Below, piece after piece: positions 37,088 through 45,750 of a stretch of 64,000 bases of DNA. The first letter of the stretch is position 1, and each line of letters starts with the position of its first letter. The stretch is from Enterococcus viikkiensis (GTDB taxonomy: Bacteria > Bacillota > Bacilli > Lactobacillales > Enterococcaceae): NCBI RefSeq assembly GCF_005405345.1, contig NZ_BJDW01000010.1, positions 54,650 through 118,649 of the forward strand. Direction: 5' to 3'. The notes below the pieces were generated by a model that was not told the origin of the DNA, made no database searches, and saw nothing but the letters and a program-made list of their open reading frames with translations. The translations under genes were made by a program, and so were the position numbers.

Positions 37088-37327
37088 AAGGAGCGTTACG
37101 ATAGGAATTTCCGACTGATTCTAATGAACAAACAAGATCTAACAAAAAAAGTCGAATACAAATCGGTTCCTTATCATTCGATCTCGCACTTTTCCGTGGA
37201 AACTAGCGAGCATTTTGATTTAGATGCCAAATTAAAAATTTGGAATTCAAGTATAGAACGCCTTACGAAAACAGCACAAATTATAAAAGATAAACTTATG
37301 TTCAAAAAGCTTCTGACTGCGGGATAA
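37088..37327 (+). pseudogene. Bacterial PH-domain (bPH_1) protein, 5'-truncated
   Basis: The frame reads FRLILMNKQDL and then VEYKSVPYHSISHFSVET and FDLDAKLKIW, the conserved second half of the bPH_1 (YozO-like) domain. The conserved block starts upstream of the only ATG (37124), and no start or first half is present, so this is the 3' remnant of a gene. The end (SSIERLTKTAQIIKDKLMFKKLL) also deviates from the family. Confidence 0.65.
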
Positions 37328-37494
37328 ATAGCGTAAGCTAGATTAAGCTCATCGTTAGGTGACCTTAAAAGGACAAGCTGTTGGGCTTCTTTCTCCATTC
37401 AACAGCTTGTCCCTTTTTCATATCATTAACCTGAATTGTCATTTCTTGTTCGTTCATTCCTTCTCTTTTGCTCTTTATTTGAGTCAAAGTCGTT

Positions 37495-37989
37495 TTATCC
37501 CTGCTTGTGCTTCATTTTGTCACAGTTTTCGATCCAATTTTCAAGTTTGTTAAAGCCGTCGTCTTTGATGTAATCATATTCTCTGTCGAGTATTTCATCA
37601 AACCAAAGCAATTCACCTTGATTCGTCTTCCCAACAATTTTTACCGCTGACTGACTGAGCGAAACCTGTTGACTTAAATTTTTTATTTTTCCAATTTTGA
37701 TCGCGATGATCGCATTGTTTCTTAGATAGCTCTGCTTGATTTCATATTGCACATACTGGCTGTCTAACGTTTCGCTACCAATCAGTACTACAGTCACTGT
37801 GGTGTTTGCCAATTGTTTATCGATCCAGCGTTTAATACTGTTTTCACCATCACGCTTGATACTTTCAAACTCGGCTTGTTTGATAAAACCTGATTCTTCA
37901 TTTTTTTTCAGTGTCCAGTTGTTCTTAACCATCATTGCTCTTGAGAAATCATTTTCATAATGAAAACTGAAGAACACTCTATTCGCCAT
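37495..37989 (-). CDS. ThsB-like TIR-domain protein (DUF1863), solitary
   Basis: A 164-residue protein of the MTH538 TIR-like family. NRVFFSFHYENDFSRA at the start, the Asn-Trp of VKNNWTLKKNEESGF, the charged ESIKRDGENSIKRWIDK and VTVVLIGSETLDSQYVQYEI all match Thoeris ThsB. In Thoeris, ThsB senses phage and makes a cyclic ADP-ribose-type signal that activates ThsA. No ThsA (SIR2/SLOG or membrane effector) is encoded nearby, so this may be a remnant, a distant partner of a ThsA elsewhere, or a stand-alone protein. A GGGAGGG site precedes the ATG. Confidence 0.82.
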   Translation of the reverse strand: MANRVFFSFHYENDFSRAMMVKNNWTLKKNEESGFIKQAEFESIKRDGENSIKRWIDKQLANTTVTVVLIGSETLDSQYVQYEIKQSYLRNNAIIAIKIGKIKNLSQQVSLSQSAVKIVGKTNQGELLWFDEILDREYDYIKDDGFNKLENWIENCDKMKHKQG

Positions 37990-38582
37990 AAAAAATCCCT
38001 CCCCAAACCTATCCTATTCTTCAAGACTCGGATAAGGCGAAGCCAAACTAGCTACTTCAACTTCCGATGAAATATCTTGGCATTTGTCATTTTTTCTACC
38101 TTATCCCGATTTCCCTCTCATTATATAATAGACATACATACGAATGGCTCCATTTTCTTTATAATAGTGATTTTTAGAAAGAACACCTTGGGTAAATTTA
38201 TTAGAAAAAATGTTTGAATAATTTCATTGAGAGTTTCAAAAGACACTACTATGGATATTGCACAATACCTAGACACTCTTTTCTGAATCCCGATTCCTAC
38301 GGGATATGATTTGACTATGTTAGATAACGAATTCACTGCTGCAATCCCCACATTCTACGTAAAATGACTTTTTTTTGTCATCGAATCTTCTCTAGTTATT
38401 CTATACCTGGTTATCCTCTGCTTGATTTTACCGTATACGTTTCTATGAAAAATTGTAAATGCAAATGATTTAAAAAAATTATGGATATTGTACAATCACC
38501 TTTTTACCTGTACTATCGGTTATAGATACATATTTTTATTTGATAAATATGTAGTGAATAAACCTGGGTAGGTGAAGCAGAC
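37990..38582. other. Intergenic region upstream of the Crp/Fnr-type gene
   Basis: About 590 bp, AT-rich, without a convincing gene. It holds two copies of TATGGATATTGYACAAT at 38250-38266 and 38480-38496; the inner ATTGTACAAT of the second copy is a perfect palindrome. These may be operators of the regulator downstream. Confidence 0.55.
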
Positions 38583-39242
38583 GTGAAAAATAATTTAGAA
38601 ACACATCATCTTAACTGGTTGAGTTACTATGGCTTATTAAATCAGCGGGAAAATTGTGCGGTCCGTCATTTCAAAGCCGGTGAGGAAATTTTTTCTCAAG
38701 GTGTTGAATATAAATTTATTATGATTGTTGTTGCCGGAAAGGCAAAAGTTTGTATGAGTGCTCCCAATGGAAAGGATCTTATTTTGGCTTATTATCTTTC
38801 TCGAGGGTTAATCGGCGACGTGGAATTAATGACCGATATTCGTTACGCTACTGCCTCAGTCATCACCTTATCGCCTTTTGAATGTATCGTGGTTCCCTTC
38901 CAAAGCAAGGAAGATCCAATGTTTAAAAACCTTACATTTATGACAGCACTAGCCAAAGATTTATCAAAAAATCTGGTGAAGGATTCTTCTAACTATACCT
39001 CCAACTTAATTTACACCGGTGAACAGCGGCTTTGCTCGTACATTTTTCAAGGAGCCTATAAAAGTCATTTTTCAGATAAGCTAACCGATGTGGCTGCAAC
39101 TATCGGCGTTAGTTATCGCCACCTACTGCGCCTGCTAAATACCTTATGCGAAGACGGTATTCTACGGCGAGAACATGGCGGCTTTAAAATCGTACAGGAA
39201 CAAAAATTACGACAACGTTCTGCCCAAGGTTTCTATAAATAA
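38583..39242 (+). CDS. Crp/Fnr-family transcriptional regulator (YeiL-like)
   Basis: A 219-residue regulator with an N-terminal cyclic-nucleotide-type beta barrel (about 25-125; VRHFKAGEEIFSQG, LIGDVELMTD) and a C-terminal Crp-type HTH (about 170-205; TDVAATIGVSYRHLLRLLNTL). Size and sequence style match YeiL. The start is GTG 38583 behind AGGTGAAG. It lacks the N-terminal Cys cluster of Fnr, but has Cys residues at about 24 and 54. It lies just upstream of the hydrogenase operon and is the natural candidate to control it. Confidence 0.85.
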   Translation: MKNNLETHHLNWLSYYGLLNQRENCAVRHFKAGEEIFSQGVEYKFIMIVVAGKAKVCMSAPNGKDLILAYYLSRGLIGDVELMTDIRYATASVITLSPFECIVVPFQSKEDPMFKNLTFMTALAKDLSKNLVKDSSNYTSNLIYTGEQRLCSYIFQGAYKSHFSDKLTDVAATIGVSYRHLLRLLNTLCEDGILRREHGGFKIVQEQKLRQRSAQGFYK

Positions 39243-39249
39243 AAAATTA

Positions 39250-39282
39250 CCGACTCTAATCGTTTAAGAGTCGGCTTTTTTT
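39250..39282 (+). terminator. Terminator after the Crp/Fnr-type gene
   Basis: Stem CCGACTCT / AGAGTCGG followed by a T run. Confidence 0.85.
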
Positions 39283-39443
39283 ACTATCAGTTGCTGGTTT
39301 TTGGCCCGCTGAAGAATTTGTTCTTTCCGTTGTTTCTCATATTGATTAATCCGTTGCCAATACAATTCTTCTTTTTGATTTTTTTTCTTTCTTTTAAAAA
39401 TACTGATTGCCAATATGCTAAAAATTAATAAAATAAAAATCAT
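39264..39443 (-). CDS. Small membrane-anchored protein, about 59 aa
   Basis: An N-terminal hydrophobic helix (MIFILLIFSILAISIF) followed by a highly charged Lys/Glu/Gln helix with likely coiled coil. AGGAG lies 9 nt before ATG 39443; ATG 39452 directly abuts the site. Its 3' end overlaps the terminator of the convergent regulator gene. Whether it is expressed is uncertain. Confidence 0.5.
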   Translation of the reverse strand: MIFILLIFSILAISIFKRKKKNQKEELYWQRINQYEKQRKEQILQRAKNQQLIVKKADS

Positions 39444-39569
39444 TCTCCTCATCTCCTATCACTAATTTTAAGGAAAATCAAAGCCAACCGTTAGGACATA
39501 TGTCACCTTTCATTTTCTTACATAAATTTTTCATACCCAAAACAACTATTAACAAACCAAAACTTTTAC

Positions 39570-39582
39570 GAGAACGGTTCTC
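39570..39582. promoter_or_regulatory. Palindrome upstream of hydC
   Basis: GAGAAC-G-GTTCTC, a perfect 6-bp inverted repeat around one base, about 50 bp upstream of a TATAAT box (near 39629) for the hydrogenase operon. A possible operator; the binding protein is unknown. Confidence 0.35.
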
Positions 39583-39725
39583 ACTGTTATTCTCTGATTT
39601 CATCACAATCATGGTCTTATTTTTGATATAATTATTTTGTCAATCAATATGTTTTTTCTTAAGATAATTGAAAAATATGTCGATTAGGGAACTTTTCAAA
39701 GTCAGAAAGGAGGATACATAGAACA

Positions 39726-40226
39726 ATGAGTATTGAAGCAGTGTTTGAATTTGTTGAAACGAAAAGTCAATATCAAGAATTCCAGACTTGTATGGCAGAA
39801 TTAAAAGGACAACCGGGTGCACAGATGCCTGCATTGCAAGATGCCCAAAGAATTTATGGGTATTTACCCATCAAAGTTTTGAAAAGGCTTTCAAACGAAT
39901 TGGAACTACCTTTAGAAGAACTTTACAGCACCGCCACGTTTTACGCTCAATTCACTTTCGTACCAAAAGGCGAATACACTATCAGCGTTTGCATGGGAAC
40001 GGCTTGCTATGTTAAAGGCGCCGGTGATATTTTGGATTCCTTTGCAGCAGAACTAGCAATCGAACCTGGTAAAACAACAGGTGATCGTAAATTTACTTTA
40101 GAGTCTTGTCGTTGCATCGGTGCCTGTGGGTTAGCACCCGTTCTGACGGTCAATGAGGAAGTTTACGGTCGCTTGTCTAAGAAAAAAGCGGACAAAGTAT
40201 TGGTGACCTATCAAAAAATGGATTAA
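39726..40226 (+). CDS. hydC: [FeFe]-hydrogenase subunit HydC (NuoE-like)
   Basis: A 166-residue thioredoxin-fold ferredoxin. The four ligands of a [2Fe-2S] cluster appear as CMGTACY (near 92) and CRCIGACG (near 131). LQDAQRIYGYLPIKVLKRLS and TATFYAQF are the usual NuoE N-terminal features. In trimeric hydrogenases it transfers electrons around the HydB flavin site. GAAAGGAGG precedes the ATG. It opens the hydCBA operon. Confidence 0.92.
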   Translation: MSIEAVFEFVETKSQYQEFQTCMAELKGQPGAQMPALQDAQRIYGYLPIKVLKRLSNELELPLEELYSTATFYAQFTFVPKGEYTISVCMGTACYVKGAGDILDSFAAELAIEPGKTTGDRKFTLESCRCIGACGLAPVLTVNEEVYGRLSKKKADKVLVTYQKMD

Positions 40227-40329
40227 CGATTGATGGATCACCCTCATTTAGAAATCATTGAGTTGATTAGACTGGTCCTTTAAGAAAATGTTGCTGTTGA
40301 AGGAAGCCATAAGAGTCAGGAGTAAAAAT

Positions 40330-42207
40330 ATGGAAGATTGGAATGAGTTAAAGGAACTTCGAAATACGTATCGTCAATTGATCCTAATGCGTTTAAAAGA
40401 TGAAGAAACTTCCCATGTAGATCTTGAAAAGGAAATCCTCGTTTGTGCCGGTACTGGCTGTATTTCATCTAAAAGTAGCGAGTTTGTCGATTCTTTAAAA
40501 GAAGAATTAGAAAAAAATCATTTGACTGACCAAGTGAACATTGTCAAAACTGGATGCTTTGGCCTATGTGCGCAAGGTCCGATCGTAATCATTTATCCAG
40601 AGGGCATCTTCTATCATCAAGTTCAGCCAAAGCACGCCAAAAAAATCGTTTCCGATCACTTACTCAAAGGCAAACTAGTTGAGAAGCTGTTGTATCATGA
40701 CAACGACAACAAAGAGATCATCAATAAATTAATGGATACCCCCTTCTATCACAAGCAGAAACGAGTGGCACTAAGAAATTGTGGACGAATTGATCCAGAA
40801 AAAATTGAGGAGTACATCGCTTTCGATGGTTATCAAGCTTTAGCGAAAGTAGTGAATGAGTATTCTCGTGATGAGGTCCTAGAAATCTTGAAAGCCTCTG
40901 GTTTAAGAGGCCGGGGCGGGGCCGGCTTTCCAACTTTTATGAAATGGTCATTTGCCAAAGCCAGCACCTCCGATCAAAAATATGTGATCTGTAATGCAGA
41001 TGAAGGCGATCCCGGCGCTTTTATGGACCGCTCCGTTTTAGAAGGTGATCCCCATGCGGTCATTGAAGCAATGGCGATCGCTGGTTACACGATTGGTGCC
41101 AGTCAAGGTTATATTTATGTTCGCGCTGAATATCCCATCGCGGTCAATCGTTTAAAAATTGCCATCAAACAAGCTCGTGAGCAAGGTGTTTTAGGCAACC
41201 ATATCTTTGGTAGTGATTTTTCTTTTGATCTGGATCTGCGACTAGGTGCGGGTGCTTTCGTTTGTGGTGAGGAAACAGCCTTGCTTGAAAGTATCGAAGG
41301 TCATCGCGGTGAACCACGCCCCCGTCCGCCATTTCCAGCAGTCAAGGGACTGTTTGGCAAACCGACCATTGTTAACAACGTTGAAACACTGGCGAATATC
41401 TCGCAAATTATTATCAAAGGCCCAGAATGGTTCGCGAGTTTCGGGACTGAAAAATCTACAGGCACGAAGGTCTTTGCTTTAGGAGGAAAAATCCAGAATA
41501 CAGGACTAGTTGAGATTCCAATGGGCACCACCCTACGAGAAATTGTCGAAGATATCGGCGGTGGAATTCCAAACGGCAAACAGTTCAAAGCCGCTCAAAC
41601 TGGTGGCCCCTCAGGCGGATGTATCTCTCAAGTCAATTACGATGTTCCGATTGATTACGAAAATTTAAAAGAGATCGGCTCGATGATGGGGTCTGGCGGT
41701 TTGATCGTCATGGATGAAGACAATTGTATGGTGGATATCGCAAAATTTTTCTTAGAATTCACAGTTGAAGAGAGCTGTGGAAAATGTGTGCCTTGCCGGG
41801 TTGGAACGAAGCGATTATTAGAGCTCTTAGAAAAAATTACCATGGGTAACGGTACCTTAGAGGATTTAGACAAAATGGAAGAGCTTTGTCAGCATATTCA
41901 AGAAAACTCCCTTTGTGGCTTAGGTCAAACGGCACCCAATCCCGTTCTGTCCACCCTTCGCTATTTCAAGGACGAATATTTGGCACATATTCAAGAGCGA
42001 CGCTGTCCAGCAGGTGTTTGTAAGAATTTAATTCAATATCGTATTTTGCCGGATAAATGTACGGGGTGTCGCGCCTGCGCAAAAGGCTGTCCAGTCAGCG
42101 CTATCAGTGGTGAAGCGAAGCGTGCCCACGAAATTGATCAGTCGATCTGTACGAAATGTGGCTTATGTATTGATACTTGTCGCTATGATGCAATCACAGT
42201 CCTGTAG
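40330..42207 (+). CDS. hydB: [FeFe]-hydrogenase subunit HydB (NuoF-like, NAD(H)- and FMN-binding)
   Basis: A 625-residue flavoprotein that exchanges electrons with NAD(H). An N-terminal thioredoxin-like [2Fe-2S] module (CAGTGC, CFGLCAQGP, about 36-90) is followed by the NuoF core with GRGGAGFPTFMKWSFA near 195 (NADH/FMN site), ESCGKCVPCRVG (4Fe-4S, near 480) and a C-terminal two-cluster ferredoxin (CTGCRACAKGCP, CTKCGLCIDTC). This layout is the HydB of electron-bifurcating hydrogenases. ATG 40330 follows CAGGAG at 7 nt. It ends 12 bp before hydA. Confidence 0.93.
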   Translation: MEDWNELKELRNTYRQLILMRLKDEETSHVDLEKEILVCAGTGCISSKSSEFVDSLKEELEKNHLTDQVNIVKTGCFGLCAQGPIVIIYPEGIFYHQVQPKHAKKIVSDHLLKGKLVEKLLYHDNDNKEIINKLMDTPFYHKQKRVALRNCGRIDPEKIEEYIAFDGYQALAKVVNEYSRDEVLEILKASGLRGRGGAGFPTFMKWSFAKASTSDQKYVICNADEGDPGAFMDRSVLEGDPHAVIEAMAIAGYTIGASQGYIYVRAEYPIAVNRLKIAIKQAREQGVLGNHIFGSDFSFDLDLRLGAGAFVCGEETALLESIEGHRGEPRPRPPFPAVKGLFGKPTIVNNVETLANISQIIIKGPEWFASFGTEKSTGTKVFALGGKIQNTGLVEIPMGTTLREIVEDIGGGIPNGKQFKAAQTGGPSGGCISQVNYDVPIDYENLKEIGSMMGSGGLIVMDEDNCMVDIAKFFLEFTVEESCGKCVPCRVGTKRLLELLEKITMGNGTLEDLDKMEELCQHIQENSLCGLGQTAPNPVLSTLRYFKDEYLAHIQERRCPAGVCKNLIQYRILPDKCTGCRACAKGCPVSAISGEAKRAHEIDQSICTKCGLCIDTCRYDAITVL

Positions 42208-42219
42208 GAGGTGTAGTAA

Positions 42220-43971
42220 GTGAAAGAAGTTAGGATAAGCATTAACGGAAAAATCTATAATGCCCCCGAAGGATTGACGATTCTCGAAGCAGCTCGAATC
42301 AATAACATTGAGATCCCTACTCTATGCTTTTTAAAAGAGATCAACGAGATTGGCGCTTGTCGCATGTGTGTCGTAGAAGTTAAAGGCGCACGTAGTTTGG
42401 TAACTGCCTGCGTTTATCCCATCAGTGAAGGCATAGAGATTATCACCAATTCAAAGAAAGTCTTCGATTCACGTAAAATGACTTTAGAACTGATCCTTTC
42501 CACCCATGAACGAAAATGTCTTTCGTGTATCCGTAGTGGAAATTGTGAGCTGCAAAAATTGTGTAAAGAGTTCAACGTAGCGGATGAAGATTATTTCAAT
42601 GGAGAAAACTGTGAATACGAATTTGATGATAGCGCCGTTCATATGGTTCGCAATAACAATAAATGTATTCTTTGCCGCCGTTGTGTGGCTGCTTGTTCGA
42701 AATGGCAGGCCGTCGGAGTGATTGGCCCGAATAATCGCGGCTTTGAAACTCATATCGGCAGTGCCTATGAACAAAATTTGAGTGAAGTCCCCTGTATCTC
42801 TTGTGGTCAATGTATCGTTGTTTGTCCTACCGGTGCTATCCACGAAAAAGATCAAACACAGGAGGTTTGGGAGGCGCTGGAAGATCCAACGAAACACGTA
42901 ATCGTCCAAACCGCTCCTTCTATTCGAGTAACGTTAGGCGAAGCCTTCAATATGCCGATTGGTACCAACGTAGAAGGCAAAATGGTCGCGGCCCTACGTC
43001 GGATTGGCTTTGACAAAGTCTTCGATACGAATGTAGCGGCGGACTTCACTATTATGGAAGAAGCCAATGAGTTTTTAGAACGGGTTAGCAATGGCGGACC
43101 TTTCCCAATGTTTACTTCTTGCTCGCCTGGCTGGGTAAAATATTGTGAGTCCTATCATCCTGAACTGATCCTGAACCTATCTACTTGCAAATCACCGCAG
43201 CAGATGTTTGGCGCGTTAGCCAAAACCTGGTACGCTGAAAAAGAGGGAATCGAGCCAAAAGATATTTTTGTCGTAGGCATCATGCCTTGTACCGCAAAAA
43301 AATTCGAAGTGACGAGAGAATACCAGGCAGCAGCCGGCTATTCTGATTGTGACGTCGCGTTGACGACTCGTGAATTAGCCCGAATGATTGACAAAGCCGG
43401 CGTTCGCTTCGTGGACTTAGAAGATGAAGCCTTTGACAATCCGCTAGGCGAAGCCACCGGTGCCGGCTATATTTTCGGTGCGACAGGCGGCGTAATGGAA
43501 GCAGCCCTGCGAACAGCTGCAGAAACCTTGGCTGGTCATTCATTGGAGCAAGTAGAATTTACTGAGGTTCGTGGAATGTCAGGAATTAAAGAAGCCACCT
43601 ATGAAATGAGTGGTGCTACAGTCAATGTTGCCGTTGCTTCAGGCATTAGCAACGCAAAAAAATTACTTAAACGAATCGAATCCGGTGAAAAGACCTATCA
43701 TTTCGTTGAGATCATGGGCTGTCCTGGTGGGTGTATCAATGGTGGCGGACAGCCAGTCCAACCTGCTTCCGTTCGTAATTTTGTTGATTTGAAAACCAAA
43801 CGAGCTGCTGCTTTATATTCAGAAGATAAAGACAAAGGTCTTCGGAAATCAAATGAAAACCCCATCGTCCAAAAAATTTATCAAGAATTCTTAGAGAAAC
43901 CAGGAAGTTTAAAAGCTCATCATATTTTGCATACAAGCTATCGTGATCGAACTATCGTAAAAATTCCATAA
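42220..43971 (+). CDS. hydA: [FeFe]-hydrogenase catalytic subunit HydA
   Basis: Reduces protons or oxidises H2 at the H-cluster. The 583-residue protein has an N-terminal [2Fe-2S] domain (CFLKEINEIGACRMC, about 36-65), a His-ligated cluster (HERKCLSCIRSGNC, near 93), two 4Fe-4S sites (CILCRRCVAAC, CISCGQCIVVCP) and all three H-cluster motifs: TSCSPGW (299-305), MPCTAKK (355-361) and MGCPGGCINGGGQP (499-512). The active form needs the HydE, HydF and HydG maturases, not encoded here. The start is GTG 42220, after AGGAGGTG. It is intact, with no frameshift. Confidence 0.95.
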   Translation: MKEVRISINGKIYNAPEGLTILEAARINNIEIPTLCFLKEINEIGACRMCVVEVKGARSLVTACVYPISEGIEIITNSKKVFDSRKMTLELILSTHERKCLSCIRSGNCELQKLCKEFNVADEDYFNGENCEYEFDDSAVHMVRNNNKCILCRRCVAACSKWQAVGVIGPNNRGFETHIGSAYEQNLSEVPCISCGQCIVVCPTGAIHEKDQTQEVWEALEDPTKHVIVQTAPSIRVTLGEAFNMPIGTNVEGKMVAALRRIGFDKVFDTNVAADFTIMEEANEFLERVSNGGPFPMFTSCSPGWVKYCESYHPELILNLSTCKSPQQMFGALAKTWYAEKEGIEPKDIFVVGIMPCTAKKFEVTREYQAAAGYSDCDVALTTRELARMIDKAGVRFVDLEDEAFDNPLGEATGAGYIFGATGGVMEAALRTAAETLAGHSLEQVEFTEVRGMSGIKEATYEMSGATVNVAVASGISNAKKLLKRIESGEKTYHFVEIMGCPGGCINGGGQPVQPASVRNFVDLKTKRAAALYSEDKDKGLRKSNENPIVQKIYQEFLEKPGSLKAHHILHTSYRDRTIVKIP

Positions 43972-43975
43972 AAAT

Positions 43976-44007
43976 AGAGTCGGTCATCCATGATGATCGA
44001 CTCTTTT
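43976..44007 (+). terminator. Terminator after hydA
   Basis: Stem AGAGTCGGTCATC / GATGATCGACTCT (one G-U pair) with a T run on the plus strand. It may also serve the convergent ECF gene. Confidence 0.85.
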
Positions 44008-44034
44008 ACTAGTAAAAGAATACACACTTTGTCA

Positions 44035-44580
44035 TTAACCGACTCTTTGTCGATTCAATGCTTTCGAAAGGATTGGGACAATCAAAATTGCTAGACCACC
44101 GCCGACTAATGCTGTGATTAGTTGCGGAAATGAGAAGGCACCTGAGACCATAGCTGCTTTAGGTGCTGGTAGCTTCAATAAAATTGGAACCACAAATTGA
44201 ACGATTGAAAGATATAGAACACCAAATTTTGCCACTGCTCCTACCACTGCCGCCACAAGAAAATGGGTGACTGTTTGTTTTTTAGTAACGCCCGCAACCA
44301 AATGCCAAACCGTTACTAAAACAGAGTTTCCTAATGCGATACAAAAAACGATCTGTGGAAACGCCGGACCAATCCCAAATATGAAAGCAAAAATTGGTGA
44401 TAACAAAGCGATCATAATTCCACTTGCCAGGCCGCCTGTCGTCACGGCAACAATCAAAATCAAGTTAACCAAAGATCCGGTTATCAATGTATTGCCCAGC
44501 CCCGCCGTCACCGCCTGTATAGTAATCACTAATGCCAGCAGCACTCCTGTTTGTGTAATCCATAATGCTTTTCGCTTCAT
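44035..44580 (-). CDS. ECF transporter S component-like membrane protein
   Basis: A 181-residue protein with five or six hydrophobic segments, small residues throughout and GNTLITGSLVNLILI and FGIGPAFPQIVF segments, typical of substrate-capture (S) components of energy-coupling-factor vitamin transporters. The ligand cannot be assigned. ATG 44580 gives the classical MKRKALWITQTGVLLAL start; a GTG at 44631 adds 17 residues and has a too-close AAGGAA. Whether it relates to the adjacent hydrogenase is unknown. Confidence 0.72.
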   Translation of the reverse strand: MKRKALWITQTGVLLALVITIQAVTAGLGNTLITGSLVNLILIVAVTTGGLASGIMIALLSPIFAFIFGIGPAFPQIVFCIALGNSVLVTVWHLVAGVTKKQTVTHFLVAAVVGAVAKFGVLYLSIVQFVVPILLKLPAPKAAMVSGAFSFPQLITALVGGGLAILIVPILSKALNRQRVG

Positions 44581-44631
44581 AATTTCGGAAACCCCGTTTG
44601 TATAAACAATCCCAAATGGTGATCCTTTCAC

Positions 44632-45223
44632 TTCCTTTCTTTTTCAATTCTAACTTCCAAACTGCCGTTACAAAAAGAACTGGTACTTGCTGATACAATT
44701 ATTTTACCAGATTTATAGATTAGACAATAAACAGATTTTCACCCAAATTATTTAGTAATGGATAAAATAAAAAACACTACGCTAAGACCTAGAATAGCGT
44801 CGTATGTTTAGCGGTTCTTTTACTCAAGTTCTGATAACTTAATAGGTGTGATCGATCAGCATAATATCGTATACTCCTGAACAGAAAATGAATTTTTTTA
44901 TCACCTGTTTACTAATTCATAGATTTTGAAATGAACTTAAAGAACATATCCTTTAATCAGGTTGAGAAATTATTTTATGATTCGTGATTTCTCGCAATAA
45001 GTACTTTTCAACGACCTCCTTGTTTACCAATTCCTCCCGCCCTTTCCTCAAAAAAAGCCGCAAACAATAGGTGATTTCTTGGAGAAATTCATTCCTACTA
45101 TTCGCAGCCTCGCCTAATCAAATTAGTAACAATTCACTTACTAGCCATTTTACTGACTGAGGTATAAAACGGTTCATTCTTTTGGGTCAATTATCAATAA
45201 AAATTACCAAACTTCATATTCCT
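44632..45223. other. Intergenic region with a possible gene fragment
   Basis: About 590 bp without an intact gene. On the minus strand, 44953-45117 has 52 coding-like codons (ending LLREITNHKIISQPD) but no start codon, so it may be the 3' end of a lost gene of unknown family. I see no other structure. Confidence 0.4.
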
Positions 45224-45730
45224 TTACCAAAATTCCTTGATAAATTTTTTTCTTTGCTGAGCATTCCTTTGATAATTCTCTGGATTTCGTTGATAGTAGG
45301 CTTGATGTTCTGCCTCTGCTGGATAGAATGTTTGTGCCGGCTCAATTTGTGTGACAATCGGCTGATCGAAACGCCCACTAGCTTGTAAATTGGCACGGCT
45401 GACCTCGGCTGACTTTTTTTGCGTTTCGTCAAAATAAAAAATGACTGGGCGGTAGCTGCTACCACGATCTTCAAACTGCCCAAACGCATCGGTAGGGTCC
45501 GTTTGTTGCCAATAAAGCTCTACCCAATCCTGATAGCTGATTAAGTTAGGATCAAAAATAATCTCCACTGCCTCTGTATGTCCTGTCTCACCACTCTTTA
45601 CTTCTAGATAAGCCGGATTATCCGTTTGTCCTCCTGTATAACCAGAAATCACTGACAAAATTCCTGGCAAACTATCAAACGGTTTCACCATGCACCAAAA
45701 GCAGCCTCCTGCAAAAATTGCTCGTTCCAT
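45224..45730 (-). CDS. msrA: Peptide methionine-S-sulfoxide reductase
   Basis: Repairs oxidised methionine in proteins. The 168-residue product has the catalytic GCFWC at about 9-13 ([15 protein letters not shown]), then SGYTGG near 28 and [11 protein letters not shown] near 52. The C-terminus lacks a clear pair of resolving Cys residues, so the thioredoxin cycle may use a different Cys arrangement. It lies 20 bp downstream of metQ and is probably under the same T-box control. Confidence 0.95.
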   Translation of the reverse strand: MERAIFAGGCFWCMVKPFDSLPGILSVISGYTGGQTDNPAYLEVKSGETGHTEAVEIIFDPNLISYQDWVELYWQQTDPTDAFGQFEDRGSSYRPVIFYFDETQKKSAEVSRANLQASGRFDQPIVTQIEPAQTFYPAEAEHQAYYQRNPENYQRNAQQRKKFIKEFW

Positions 45731-45750
45731 TTATTTCCACTTCTTTCTCT

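Noticed and set aside
38121..38351. Minus-strand 76-codon open frame upstream of the Crp/Fnr-type gene
   Set aside because: No ribosome site or family resemblance, and it overlaps the repeated operator-like element; treated as intergenic.
42484..42909. Minus-strand 141-codon open frame within hydA
   Set aside because: It is the complement of conserved Fe-S motifs of hydA and has no start signals.
39726..43971. NuoEFG part of respiratory complex I
   Set aside because: There are no membrane-arm genes, and the third subunit carries all three H-cluster motifs, so it is a hydrogenase.
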